Below, piece after piece: positions 51,232-59,930 of a stretch of DNA of 64,000 nucleotides. The stretch is from positions 868,001-932,000 of the forward strand of contig NZ_JBJXCY010000001.1 of NCBI RefSeq assembly GCF_046159835.1, given 5' to 3'. The DNA comes from JACKJK01 sp046159835. Its GTDB lineage: Bacteria > Pseudomonadota > Alphaproteobacteria > Rhizobiales > Tepidamorphaceae. Below the pieces are notes generated by a model. The model was not told the DNA's origin. It made no database searches and worked only from the letters and a program-made list of their open reading frames with translations. Positions within the stretch are counted from its first letter, which is position 1; the number at the start of each line of letters is the position of its first letter. The position numbers and the translations under genes are program-made.

Positions 51232-52502
51232 CCATCGCGCTGATCCTGATCGTCCTGTTCACGCTGCTGCTGGCCGGCATCCCCGTGGCGTTCGCGCTCG
51301 GCGGCCTTGGCCTCGGCATGCTGATCTTTGGCGGCTTCTCGCCGCTCATGGCCCCGCAGGCGCTGCTGTCGACACTCGACGGGTTCATCCTGCTCGCCGT
51401 GCCGCTGTTCCTGTTGATGTCCAACATCCTGCTGAAGGGCGGGGTGGGGCGCGACCTCTACGAGGCCGTGCAGGCATGGGTCGGCCACTGGCCCGGCGGG
51501 CTCGCGGTTGCAACCATCATTTCCTGCGGCATCTTCGCGGCGATCTCCGGCAGCTCTGTCGCGACGGCGGCCACCATCGGTACCGTGGCGATCCCCGAAA
51601 TGATCTCGCGCGGCTATGAAAAGCGCTTCGTCTACGGGTTGCTGGCAGCCGGCGGCACGCTCGGCATTCTCATCCCGCCGTCGATCCCGATGATCGTCTA
51701 CGGCTTCGTGACCGAGGAATCGGTGATCGCGCTGTTCCTCGCCGGGATTGGTCCGGGGCTGATGCTGGTCGCGTTCTTCATCGTGTTCTCGATGATCCAC
51801 GCTCGCTTCATCGGCGGGCAGGAGGCGATCCCCAAGGCGACCTGGGACCATCGCTGGAAGGCCTCGCGCCGCGCGCTCGCACCCTTCGCGCTGTCAGCGC
51901 TCATCATCGCCGGTCTGTATGGCGGCGCATTCACCCCGACGGAGGCCGCTGCCATCGGCTTTGCCGCAGCCCTCATCATCACCGGGCTGATCCTGCGCAC
52001 GCTGACATGGGAAGGCTTCAAGGAAGCCGCCTTCGAGGCGATGGCGACGACGGTCGCGATCCTGCTCATCGTGGCGGGTGCCAAGATCTTCGGCAAGGCC
52101 ATCGCGCTCTACCGCATCCCGCAGGAAGTCTCGATGTTCATCGGCCAGAACATCGACACCCCGCTGCTCTTCATCATCGTGGTCGCGATCGTGCTGCTCA
52201 TCATGGGCCTCGTCTTCGAGGCGCTGTCGATGGTGCTCATCATGACGCCGGTGCTGTTGCCGGCAGCCCTGCTGATGGGCTTCGACCCGATCTGGTTCGG
52301 GGTGTTCATGGTCATCATGGTTGAGTGCGCGCTCATCACCCCGCCGGTGGGCCTGAACCTCTATGTCATCCAGTCGGTGGCGCGAACGACGCTCGGCAAC
52401 GTGTCCCGTGGCGTCTTGCCATTCCTGGGGCTGATGCTGTTTACCGTGGTCGTCCTCTACGTGTGGCCCGATCTCGCGCTCTACATCCCGTTCAAGTGGT
52501 GA
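51228..52502 (+). CDS. dctM: TRAP transporter large permease (DctM)
   Basis: A 424-residue polytopic protein with the family sites GIFAAISGSSVATAATIGTVAIPEM and GILIPPSIPMIVYG. These mark the sodium-coupled transport core with about 12 helices. GTG start overlaps dctQ. It drives uptake of the DctP ligand. A lyase-like gene follows 7 bases later, so the imported substrate may feed it. Confidence 0.94.
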   Translation: MTIALILIVLFTLLLAGIPVAFALGGLGLGMLIFGGFSPLMAPQALLSTLDGFILLAVPLFLLMSNILLKGGVGRDLYEAVQAWVGHWPGGLAVATIISCGIFAAISGSSVATAATIGTVAIPEMISRGYEKRFVYGLLAAGGTLGILIPPSIPMIVYGFVTEESVIALFLAGIGPGLMLVAFFIVFSMIHARFIGGQEAIPKATWDHRWKASRRALAPFALSALIIAGLYGGAFTPTEAAAIGFAAALIITGLILRTLTWEGFKEAAFEAMATTVAILLIVAGAKIFGKAIALYRIPQEVSMFIGQNIDTPLLFIIVVAIVLLIMGLVFEALSMVLIMTPVLLPAALLMGFDPIWFGVFMVIMVECALITPPVGLNLYVIQSVARTTLGNVSRGVLPFLGLMLFTVVVLYVWPDLALYIPFKW

Positions 52503-52509
52503 CCCCGAC

Positions 52510-53388
52510 ATGACCTCCCAGCCAGACAAGCTTCGCGCGCTCCTCAACAAGGGCGAACTGCTGACGATGCCCTGCTGCTTCGATGCCCTGTCGGCGCTGC
52601 TGATCGAGCAGGAAGGCTTCCCGCTGACCTTCATGTCGGGTTTCGCGGCATCGGCCTCGCGCATCGGCGCACCGGATACGGGGCTCATGTCCTACGGCGA
52701 AGTTGTCGAGCAGGCGCGCAACATCTGTGACGCGATTTCCATCCCCGTCATCGGCGACGGCGACACCGGCTATGGCAATGCGATGAACGTTCGGCGCACG
52801 GTGGAGGGCTTCGCACGTGCCGGCTGCGCTTCGGTGATGATCGAGGACCAGCTTGCGCCCAAGCGCTGCGGCCACACCAAGGGCAAGGAAGTCGTCGGGC
52901 GCGATGAAGCCTTCGACCGCATCCGCGCTGCCGTCGACGCGCGCAACGAGGGCACCGACATCCTCATCCTCGCGCGTACCGACGCGCGCCACGAGCACGG
53001 ACTGGGCGAGGCAATCGAACGCGCGCAGACCTTCAAGGAAATCGGCGCCGACATCATCTTCATCGAGGCCCCGAAGAGCGTCGAGGAAATGCGCACCATC
53101 TGCGCGGAAGTGCCGGCCTGGCACATGGCCAATATCGTGGAAGGCGGCGAGACGCCGGACCTTTCCCCGGCAGAGTTGCAGGATATCGGCTTCGCCATTG
53201 CGGCCTATCCGCTCTCGCTCATGGCAGCCGCGATGCAGGCCATGACCGGTGTGCTCGGCGCGCTGCGCGACGGTGACCGCCAGTTGCGCCAGTCCGCGCT
53301 GATGGACTTCGGCGAATTGCGCCGCCGCGTCGGGTTCGAGGATTACTACGAGCAGTCGGCCCGCTACCGCAGCTCCGCGCGAGACTAA
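52510..53388 (+). CDS. Isocitrate lyase-family enzyme (methylisocitrate lyase/oxaloacetate decarboxylase-like)
   Basis: A 292-residue TIM-barrel enzyme with catalytic loop LAPKRCGHTKGKEV, containing KRCGH as in isocitrate and methylisocitrate lyases; D/E metal ligands in IPVIGDGDTGYGN and SVMIEDQ. Candidate reactions are cleavage of a 2-methyl- or 2,3-dimethylmalate-type acid, or oxaloacetate decarboxylation. Last gene of the TRAP operon, 7 bases after dctM, which suggests it acts on the imported acid. Unlike the paralogue at 29 kb, the catalytic Cys is present. Confidence 0.88.
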   Translation: MTSQPDKLRALLNKGELLTMPCCFDALSALLIEQEGFPLTFMSGFAASASRIGAPDTGLMSYGEVVEQARNICDAISIPVIGDGDTGYGNAMNVRRTVEGFARAGCASVMIEDQLAPKRCGHTKGKEVVGRDEAFDRIRAAVDARNEGTDILILARTDARHEHGLGEAIERAQTFKEIGADIIFIEAPKSVEEMRTICAEVPAWHMANIVEGGETPDLSPAELQDIGFAIAAYPLSLMAAAMQAMTGVLGALRDGDRQLRQSALMDFGELRRRVGFEDYYEQSARYRSSARD

Positions 53389-53864
53389 GCGAAGACCACA
53401 TACCCAAAAATTATTTCAATGTTGCCGGCTGACATGCCTCGCACGCTTCAGTCTGCAGGCGTCCAGTTGCGTCAATTTGGGCATCGAAACAGACGGTTGC
53501 AGGTGGCGGTTGCAAGCCGATCCGCGATAAACCGCGAATGCGGCAATCCGAAAAAGCCGTTCATGAGCGGATAAATAAAAATAGCATTCAATACATAAAA
53601 AAGACGTATACAAATGGCGGTTTCTAGAAAAATAACTGATCTGTTGAATAACAGGGAAATAGATATTATAGACAAGTGCGGCCTGATTGTTTGAGCACGC
53701 TCTTCCCGTTGGCCATTTCGAAAGATTCCCTGTTATTCGCTGTTACAGGAATATTTCAGAACCATGCTGGCGTAGCGGAGTAAATTTACCTCGCCGAGAA
53801 TGTTAGCATCGGTCCACTAGCAATCCAATCGGCGAATTGGTTGACGCGCAGGAGGTACGGCAAA
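53389..53864. other. AT-rich intergenic segment at the border of an accessory region
   Basis: 476 bases without a credible gene; small open frames here are AT-rich and have no start signals. It contains a 12-bp inverted repeat (listed separately), A/T tracts near 53570-53610, and AGGAGG just before the DUF5681 start. GC content drops sharply from the preceding TRAP operon. I see no tRNA or integrase remnant. Confidence 0.6.
53647..53737. repeat. 12-bp inverted repeat
   Basis: AATAACAGGGAA (53647-53658) and its exact reverse complement TTCCCTGTTATT (53726-53737) are separated by 67 bases. A partial third copy, TGTTACAGGAA, follows at 53741-53751, making the right side a local hairpin as well. 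Chance occurrence of such a 12-bp pair this close is low. It may be a mobile-element or plasmid-type site. Confidence 0.6.
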
Positions 53865-54383
53865 ATGAGCAGTCGTGGTTCAGGGCGAGCACCGAACGGT
53901 GACACCGACGCTGTCGGTTATGGCAAGCCCCCAAAGCACGCCCAGTTTCGCAAGGGTCAGTCAGGCAATCCGAAGGGGCGGCCGCGGAAACGACGCACGC
54001 CGCTCGAGCCGTTGGCCAATTCCCTTCAAGAAGCGATCTTGCGAGAAGCCAGCCGTATTGTCGGGGAGCGAGTTGACGGTGAATGGCAGTATCGGACGGT
54101 TACTCAGTCGGTTGTGCGAGCTGTAGCTGACGCTGCAGCTCAGGGTGATGGCAAGTCTCAAAAACTGTTCTTGGAGATGGTTGCGAGTGCAGAAGCGGTT
54201 CAGCAGCAATCCAAGCAAGCCATGTTTGAAGAGGCTGTGAAATACAAACAGGAATGGGAAGCGGAAATCCGACGCCGAGAGCGCGCAGGCATCAAACTGC
54301 CAAACATCGATCCCCATCCGGACGATATTGAGTTAGATTATTTGAACGGGAGGGTCTCGATCAAAGGTCAGGCGATGAACTAA
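53865..54383 (+). CDS. DUF5681 domain-containing protein
   Basis: A 172-residue protein with the DUF5681 motif GYGKPPKHAQFRKGQSGNPK (27-46 approx.), followed by GRPRKRR, then a helical acidic C-terminal half. Members are common in alphaproteobacterial phages and genomic islands; the function is unknown but the basic motif suggests nucleic-acid contact. ATG 53865 has AGGAGG at ideal spacing; an in-frame upstream TTG is not needed. Its 3' end overlaps the convergent XRE gene by 23 bases. Confidence 0.88.
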   Translation: MSSRGSGRAPNGDTDAVGYGKPPKHAQFRKGQSGNPKGRPRKRRTPLEPLANSLQEAILREASRIVGERVDGEWQYRTVTQSVVRAVADAAAQGDGKSQKLFLEMVASAEAVQQQSKQAMFEEAVKYKQEWEAEIRRRERAGIKLPNIDPHPDDIELDYLNGRVSIKGQAMN

Positions 54384-54612
54384 CAATGAGTAATTCGACG
54401 CCTTCTTTTGAATTGGTTGATACGAATTTCACGTTGTGACGATTGAACGCTTGAATGATCAATTCAAGCGTGCGGATGCCGGTATTCGACGTATCACCGG
54501 AAGCTTCAATTCTCCGGATTGTCACCACGCCGAGGCCGGCTTCGTCGGCTAGGTCGCTTTGAGTCCATCCCAGCAGCGCTCGTGCCGCCTTCATCTGCCT
54601 CGGCGAGATCAA
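54361..54612 (-). CDS. XRE-family helix-turn-helix regulator
   Basis: An 83-residue Cro/CI-type protein: MKAARALLGWTQSDLADEAGLG (helices 1-2), VVTIRRIEASG (recognition helix), then a short C-terminal segment. This single-domain form is typical of phage or island regulators. It is divergent from Gp157 and probably controls that promoter through the ATATCAT-N11-ATGATAT dyad between them. Confidence 0.88.
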   Translation of the reverse strand: MISPRQMKAARALLGWTQSDLADEAGLGVVTIRRIEASGDTSNTGIRTLELIIQAFNRHNVKFVSTNSKEGVELLIVSSSPDL

Positions 54613-54640
54613 ACGTCCGTATCCCTTGACGATATCAAAA

Positions 54641-54665
54641 ATATCATAAATGGTATTAATGATAT
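54641..54665. promoter_or_regulatory. Candidate operator in XRE-Gp157 divergent gap
   Basis: ATATCAT (54641-54647) and ATGATAT (54659-54665) form a perfect 7-bp inverted repeat with an 11-base spacer in the 77-base gap between the two divergent genes. Further GATATC repeats surround it. This is the size expected for a Cro/CI operator; promoter boxes are not clear. Confidence 0.45.
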
Positions 54666-54689
54666 CTTTTTCGTTGATGGAGGCGTCCC

Positions 54690-55187
54690 ATGCATATCAA
54701 ACCGTCCCTGGCTCATTATGAGCGCTTACGTGAGCTTCTCATCGAAGCTCACCCCGAGCTTGACGCCCTGACGTTGGAAAACACGCTCGAAGGTTTGACG
54801 AGCCTTCACGAGGTTCTCGAAGCGGTCGTGCGTCAAGCCCTTGATGATGAAGCGATTTGCGATGCATTGAAAGGCCGCATCTCTGACGCGCAAGACCGCC
54901 TCTCACGCATCCAAGCGCGCGCTCGCAAGAAGCGCGAAGCGGTCCGCAATGCCATGCTTGAGGCGGATATCTCGTCAATCAACGCGGCCGACTTCACTGC
55001 ATCCCTTCGAGCGGGCTCCAAATCTCTTGTGGTGAAAGATGAAGCCGCAATCCCTGGAGAGTTTTTCGATCCACAAGCGCCCAAGCTCAATAGGGGTCGG
55101 CTCTCGAGCGAGCTGAAACGAGGCGGGACGGTGGCAGGCGCCACGCTCTCGAATGGCGAGCCGTCTTTGAGCGTGAGGGTCCGCTAA
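54690..55187 (+). CDS. Siphovirus Gp157-family protein
   Basis: A 165-residue helical protein: TSLHEVLEAVVRQALDDEAICDALKGRI, a coiled-coil rich in Arg/Lys/Glu (RLSRIQARARKKREAVRNAML) and the C-terminal segment PGEFFDPQAPKLNRGRL, followed by SSELKRGGTVAGATL. This is the Gp157 pattern of phage recombination or resistance-associated proteins. Starts after GGAGG; ends 1 base before the next gene's ATG, so the two are coupled. Confidence 0.85.
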   Translation: MHIKPSLAHYERLRELLIEAHPELDALTLENTLEGLTSLHEVLEAVVRQALDDEAICDALKGRISDAQDRLSRIQARARKKREAVRNAMLEADISSINAADFTASLRAGSKSLVVKDEAAIPGEFFDPQAPKLNRGRLSSELKRGGTVAGATLSNGEPSLSVRVR

Positions 55188-55188
55188 C

Positions 55189-56013
55189 ATGTTTACTGAC
55201 AAGCAGCTGAGACAATTGAACCGACGGCCGCCCAAAGCCGCTATTCGAACACGCAAGGTGCGCGGCAAGGACCTTGCCTATCTTGAAGGCCACTACGCGA
55301 TTAGCCTAGCCAACAAGATATTTGGCTCCGGCTCCTGGTCCAGAGAGACGATCGAAGCAAATTGTATTCGTTCATCAAACGGGACGCAGGAACCTTTTGC
55401 AGTCTATTCGGTACGTGTCCGCGTCATCGTTTCCAGCGGAATTGTGGTCCGTGATGGCTATGGCATTGGCGAGGGGCGAGGAGGAACCCTCGCTGAAGCA
55501 CATGAAATTGCTCTGAAGGGTGCTGAGACAGATGCCACGAAGCGAGCGCTTGCAACCTTCGGCAGGGCCTTCGGCTTGGATCTGAGGGCAGACGATGCGT
55601 CCCACCGATCGATTGTAGACAAGCCCGGCGATAATCCACGCAACACGAGCGCGACCCGGCTGACAACTAAAGTGGCCACCACGCATACAGTCAACTCACA
55701 GTCCCAGCAGCCTCGGCAGCCCACCAAACTTCAGCGTATTCGATCGAAGTCACACCTGCATTATGTGCGCGCTCAACCATGCCTTGTGTGCGGTGCGAGC
55801 CCAAGCGACCCGCATCATCTCAATTTTGCGCAACCACGGGCGATGGGTATGAAGGCTGGAGACAATTTCACCGTTCCGCTGTGCCGGACGCACCACAGTG
55901 AATTGCACAATTCAGGAGGCGAGCGGCAGTGGTGGGAAACCCGAAACCTGGACCCGCTGGTTGAGGCGAAACGGTTATGGCATGAAAGCCAGCGCGCCGA
56001 TCGGATGGTTTGA
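55189..56013 (+). CDS. Rad52/Rad22-fold annealing protein fused to HNH-like (DUF968-type) domain
   Basis: A 274-residue two-domain protein. Residues 25-135 match the Rad52/Rad22 single-strand annealing fold: GHYAISLANKIFGSGSWS, GYGIGEGRGGTLAEAHEIA and KGAETDATKRALATFGRAFG. After a polar linker (140-185), residues 190-265 form a zinc/HNH-like domain: C198-x2-C201, HH at 209-210, C232, HH at 235-236 and H240, ending in WWETRNLDPLVEAKRLWHE. The second domain resembles phage DUF968 nucleases. Downstream of Gp157 with a 1-base gap; likely a phage recombination pair. Confidence 0.8.
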   Translation: MFTDKQLRQLNRRPPKAAIRTRKVRGKDLAYLEGHYAISLANKIFGSGSWSRETIEANCIRSSNGTQEPFAVYSVRVRVIVSSGIVVRDGYGIGEGRGGTLAEAHEIALKGAETDATKRALATFGRAFGLDLRADDASHRSIVDKPGDNPRNTSATRLTTKVATTHTVNSQSQQPRQPTKLQRIRSKSHLHYVRAQPCLVCGASPSDPHHLNFAQPRAMGMKAGDNFTVPLCRTHHSELHNSGGERQWWETRNLDPLVEAKRLWHESQRADRMV

Positions 56014-56170
56014 CATTGAGCAAGAAGCGTTATCGAGCGATGAAGGTCGATGCGTACCTGTGTTTGCGGTTTGCCTTGATCCTGAGCATCGTGAGCCTGG
56101 TAAATTCATGCGCGGAAAGCTAGTCATCGGGCGGTTTGGCTGTTTTGCCGATGGTCTAAGAAAGTCCTAA
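55982..56170 (+). CDS. Possible small hypothetical protein
   Basis: A 62-codon frame (MKASAPIGWFDIEQEALSS ... RFGCFADGLRKS) overlapping the Rad52-fold gene by 32 bases. It has no clear ribosome site and no recognisable family. It fills the space before the rhamnan gene, so it is reported with low confidence. Confidence 0.25.
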   Translation: MKASAPIGWFDIEQEALSSDEGRCVPVFAVCLDPEHREPGKFMRGKLVIGRFGCFADGLRKS

Positions 56171-56181
56171 GTGGAGCAGAT

Positions 56182-57147
56182 ATGTCGAGCTCGACAACAG
56201 AGCCAGACCTGCAAAGCCAAGGGGAGGAACCAGTAGGTTCTTTCTCGCGGCCCAAGCTCTGCATATTCGTGCATGTGCATTACCTTGATGTTTGGGACTA
56301 CATAGCATCGACAATCTCGGACAATGTGCAGACGCCCTTCGACCTTGTGGTGACAACCACTCAGGCTGCTGCGCAAGTCACGCCACCCAGATCAGACAAT
56401 TTGCAGAACTTCGCGGTCCATGAGGTTGAAAACAGAGGGCGAGATATATTGCCTTTCTTAGAGGCTCTCGAGATGTCCCAGCCCTTCGACATTGGACTGA
56501 AGCTGCACACCAAGAAATCCACCCACCGCCAAGATGGCGCGGAGTGGGGCAGGGCGATGATAGGATCGCTTGTGGGTAAGCGTGAAACCGTGGATGAAGT
56601 GATGCGAGCGATGCAGGCAAATCCACATGTGGGAATGATTCCTGCCGAAGGAATGATGCTTCGTCTGGGCTATCGCGTCGGTGCGAACAAGCCCTTGATG
56701 CGTGAAATCTTGAATGCCTTGTCTATCAAATTACCCGCCGGTGCAATCCGTGAGGGGTGGATGGCAGCAGGCTCAATGTTCTGGTTTCGCCCGCAGGCCA
56801 TTTCAGGACTGCTAACGCCCGAGACGCAAGAGATGTTTCCTCCCGAGCAGGCACAGCTCGACGGCACTGCCGCGCACGCCTACGAGCGCCTTTTTACGCT
56901 TGTCGGCGCGAAGCGGGGATACACCGCATTCCCGATTGACCGGCTGGAAGAGTTTCGTGATAAGAGCGATCAGAGCCTGATCGATGTGCGTTTGGAGAAG
57001 ACCGCAGTGGGGGGTAGTCCGTTTGTGGCCGAGCCGGTCCCGGCAGCCGCATTCCTGGCAAAATGGGTGCCGGCAATCACGGAGTTCTACTACGGTTTGC
57101 CCAAGCCGATCCGCAGATACAGCGACCTATGGCTGAAGGCCCGGTAA
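56182..57147 (+). CDS. Rhamnan synthesis protein F-like glycosyltransferase
   Basis: A 321-residue protein with the RgpF pattern: LCIFVHVHYLDVWDYI, VHEVENRGRDILPFLEAL, FDIGLKLHTKKSTHR (catalytic-region HTKKS), and WMAAGSMFWFRPQAI. RgpF-type proteins extend rhamnose-containing surface polysaccharides. First gene of the polysaccharide cluster, 12 bases after the small upstream frame. No membrane helix is present, so it would act on lipid-linked sugars at the inner face. Confidence 0.85.
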   Translation: MSSSTTEPDLQSQGEEPVGSFSRPKLCIFVHVHYLDVWDYIASTISDNVQTPFDLVVTTTQAAAQVTPPRSDNLQNFAVHEVENRGRDILPFLEALEMSQPFDIGLKLHTKKSTHRQDGAEWGRAMIGSLVGKRETVDEVMRAMQANPHVGMIPAEGMMLRLGYRVGANKPLMREILNALSIKLPAGAIREGWMAAGSMFWFRPQAISGLLTPETQEMFPPEQAQLDGTAAHAYERLFTLVGAKRGYTAFPIDRLEEFRDKSDQSLIDVRLEKTAVGGSPFVAEPVPAAAFLAKWVPAITEFYYGLPKPIRRYSDLWLKAR

Positions 57148-57335
57148 GGTCTGGTACTACACGTGAAATACTTAGCGGTTGTGGACCCGATGTTGCTGAT
57201 GCACTAGCAATCAGAATCGTATGAAGAACCTTGCCCGAAAAAAAAGGCAGTTCAGGACATGATTGCAAACCATTTGCAGGCACTTGTCCGGGAAGTTTTA
57301 TAACTTGGCCACGAATCAGAAACGCAGGAATTTAA

Positions 57336-59930
57336 TTGGCTGCCGGCGAGAAAAAGGAACAAGGCAAACCTGAAGGGAGCGTAACTAAGCGCCCGGAGGG
57401 TCAAGCTCGTCCCGTCGCGAAACCAGAAGCGCAGAAACGAACCTGTCTGCTTGTCCTCGGTATGCACAGATCGGGAACGAGTGCGTTGACCCGTGTCCTC
57501 AGCTTGATGGGCGCAGTTTTGCCAGAGAATCTTCTTGGCGCCGACTCGAGCAACGCTACTGGCCATTGGGAGCCGCAGAAGCTGGTTTCCCTGCACGACC
57601 GGATGCTGAATGAAGCCGGCAGTTCCTGGGACGACTGGCGCGATCTCGATCTCGAAAGCAGCCTCTCGCGAGAGAGCCTCGACGGCTTCAAGGCCGAAAT
57701 CCGTCGGACCATAGAGGAAGAGTATGGCGACGCCTCGCTCTTCGTAATCAAGGATCCGCGCATCTGCCGCTTTCCCGGGCTCTATTTCGAGATCCTCGCG
57801 GCGATGGGGGTTGCGGTCCACCCCATCCTGATGTTGCGCAACCCGCTCGCCGTCGCCGCATCGCTGAGCGCCCGCAACGAGATCAAGGGCGCCCAGGGCT
57901 GGCTCTACTGGCTGCGCCACGTGCTCGACGCCGAAGCCGCGAGCCGGACGCACAGGCGAAGCGTCGTCTTTTACGAGAACTTGCTCGACTATTGGCGTGC
58001 GGCCCTTGGCCCCCTGATAACCGCGTCGGATATCGCCTGGCCGGTCGGGGCGGAGGCGGCCATGGACGAGATTGACGCCTTTCTCTCCAAGGAACATCGC
58101 CATCACCTGTTCACTTCCGAGGAGATCAGCAGCATTCCCTCAGGCGGTCAATGGATGCACCGCGTCTGGCGCGCCTTCGAAACTATTAGATCGGATCCCG
58201 CGAAGGCGACGGCTGAACTCGACGCAGTCAACCTTCAGTTCACCCAGGCGGTGGATCTATTCTCCGAGGCGCTTGCTGCGGAAAGGGCGGAACGGGAAAG
58301 AGCCCAGGCGGAACGGGCGGAAATTGCAGCGGGGCGGGACGAGGCTCAAGCAGAGGTCGAGCGGGTGAAGGGGGAATGCGCCGACAAAATTCACTCTCTT
58401 CAAAGCCGTCACGAAGAGAAGCTCTCGGCCGAAATAATGTCTCATTCCGAAAATGTACGTTCTTTGCACCATGCCTACCGATCATCGACGAGTTGGCGAA
58501 TTACCTTGCCTCTAAGAGCGATCAGGCGCTCCGGCCGGAAAGCATTTCGGTTGGAAATTCCAATCCATACGCTTTCAATGCTCACCCGAGCTCCGTTGAA
58601 ATTGGTTGACCTTGCAAACGCGGTCATTCAACGGATTCGATTGCTTGGCTTCCGCCGCGCGGTCGTAGTAGCCAAGACAGTTCTTGTGAGGGAAGGAGTC
58701 CGCGGCTTTTTAAGTCGTCTAATCAGACTTCAGGATGAAGGTCTTAACGGCAGATTTTTGCGCCCGGGACCCTCGGATTTGCTTGATGAACGCCGGAGAT
58801 TTCTAGGTTTGGAAAACCTATTCAACCGGCCCCACGCAAAACCCAGTGTCGCACGCGTCGTTATACTCAGCGAAACACAGCTGCCTCAGTGTCATCACTA
58901 CAGAGTGCGCCAAAAAATTGATGCATTGCGATCTTTCGGGGTCGAGGCTGTATCTTGTGAACCAGGAGATCTTTATAATAGTATCAATGCGATACAGTAT
59001 GCCTCGGCAGTGATTGCATATCGGCTACCGAATCATGAACTATTTCAACTGCATCTCGACGAAGCACGCAGATTAGGTATTCCCTTTGGGTATGATGTCG
59101 ATGATCCCGTCTTCGATGAAAAGACGTTGGGAGCGAACGCTAGCTTGGCGCAACTGGACTCTTTCATCCGCGACGGTCAACTGCGAGATGCTGTGAACTT
59201 TCGACAAGCGATCCGCGCCTGTGATTTTTGCATTGGTAGCACACCGGCATTGGTCGATCTGTTGATAGATACCGTAGGATTAAAGCACGATAAGGTCTTT
59301 CTCTGGCGAAATGGCGTGGACGCCGCGACGCTCAAGAAAGGCAGAAAGCTAATCGAACGGCGAAACGACAATGGCAAAAAAATCGTTATCGGTTACTTTT
59401 CAGGATCCTTGGCTCACAATGCCGATTTTGACGTACTGCGTCCCTCACTATTCGCGTTGATGCAAGCCAACCCCTCGGTGCATTTGCTAGTAGGTGGCTA
59501 CCTTGGGGAAATTGGAGAATTTCAATTTATTGGCGACCGCGTCGAACAATATCCCTATCTCGACTACAACCACTATCTTGAGCGCGTTGCGAAATGCGAT
59601 CTAGTGCTCATTCCTCTTCGCGATGATATTTTCAATAGAAACAAGAGCGTCGTTCGGTTCTTGGATGCCGCAGCAGTGGGCAAGCCAGTGGCGGCATCGG
59701 CCGTGGGGGATTTTGTTGATATTATTCGCGAAGGCGAGACCGGCTTTTTGGTAAATAATGATCAATGGAGCGAAAGACTTGGAGTTCTGCTGTCCGACCG
59801 GAAACTGCTTAGAGAAGTAGGCAAACACGCGAGAGATTACGTTGAAACAAATTTCTCGGCTGATCTAATGTGTGGCAACCTTGATGCAACCTTGCTCAGG
59901 CATTTCGGAGCGGTTAATTGCGCCTCCTGA
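57336..59930 (+). CDS. Three-part protein: sulfotransferase-like, coiled-coil, glycosyltransferase
   Basis: An 864-residue protein with a TTG start (AGGAA upstream). Residues 35-300 are sulfotransferase-like: LLVLGMHRSGTSALTR (38-53, the 5'-phosphosulfate loop), then SNATGHWEPQKLVSLHDRML, and KDPRICRFPGLYF. Residues about 315-390 form a charged coiled coil. Residues about 485-864 are a GT4-type glycosyltransferase: SETQLPQCHHYRVRQK, FGYDVDDPVFDEKTL, and IGYFSGSLAHNADFDV. The later part ends with EGETGFLVNN. It may both sulfate and glycosylate a surface glycan. Confidence 0.8.
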   Translation: MAAGEKKEQGKPEGSVTKRPEGQARPVAKPEAQKRTCLLVLGMHRSGTSALTRVLSLMGAVLPENLLGADSSNATGHWEPQKLVSLHDRMLNEAGSSWDDWRDLDLESSLSRESLDGFKAEIRRTIEEEYGDASLFVIKDPRICRFPGLYFEILAAMGVAVHPILMLRNPLAVAASLSARNEIKGAQGWLYWLRHVLDAEAASRTHRRSVVFYENLLDYWRAALGPLITASDIAWPVGAEAAMDEIDAFLSKEHRHHLFTSEEISSIPSGGQWMHRVWRAFETIRSDPAKATAELDAVNLQFTQAVDLFSEALAAERAERERAQAERAEIAAGRDEAQAEVERVKGECADKIHSLQSRHEEKLSAEIMSHSENVRSLHHAYRSSTSWRITLPLRAIRRSGRKAFRLEIPIHTLSMLTRAPLKLVDLANAVIQRIRLLGFRRAVVVAKTVLVREGVRGFLSRLIRLQDEGLNGRFLRPGPSDLLDERRRFLGLENLFNRPHAKPSVARVVILSETQLPQCHHYRVRQKIDALRSFGVEAVSCEPGDLYNSINAIQYASAVIAYRLPNHELFQLHLDEARRLGIPFGYDVDDPVFDEKTLGANASLAQLDSFIRDGQLRDAVNFRQAIRACDFCIGSTPALVDLLIDTVGLKHDKVFLWRNGVDAATLKKGRKLIERRNDNGKKIVIGYFSGSLAHNADFDVLRPSLFALMQANPSVHLLVGGYLGEIGEFQFIGDRVEQYPYLDYNHYLERVAKCDLVLIPLRDDIFNRNKSVVRFLDAAAVGKPVAASAVGDFVDIIREGETGFLVNNDQWSERLGVLLSDRKLLREVGKHARDYVETNFSADLMCGNLDATLLRHFGAVNCAS

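Larger units (their letters stand above)
53865..56013. mobile_element. Likely island or prophage-derived recombination module (no integrase seen)
   Basis: Four consecutive genes of mobile-element type: DUF5681, an XRE regulator, Gp157 and a Rad52-fold/HNH fusion. Base composition is lower in GC than the genes left of 53.4 kb. No integrase, att repeat or structural phage gene is present, so this is a remnant or part of a larger element whose limits I cannot set. Confidence 0.4.

Noticed and set aside
52510..53388. Assignment of the TRAP-linked lyase as canonical isocitrate lyase (aceA)
   Set aside because: It is only 292 residues and has KRCGH, as in the short methylisocitrate-lyase-like branch; aceA proteins are much longer.
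53416..53675. Small minus-strand open frames in the AT-rich gap
   Set aside because: They are AT-rich, have no ribosome site and no recognisable protein pattern; their overlap with the 12-bp repeat argues against coding.
53815..57212. An 11-base direct repeat (CACTAGCAATC at 53815 and 57202) flanking the DUF5681-to-rhamnan genes, possible att sites
   Set aside because: Hundreds of 11-base repeats are expected by chance in 64 kb; there is no integrase or tRNA next to either copy.
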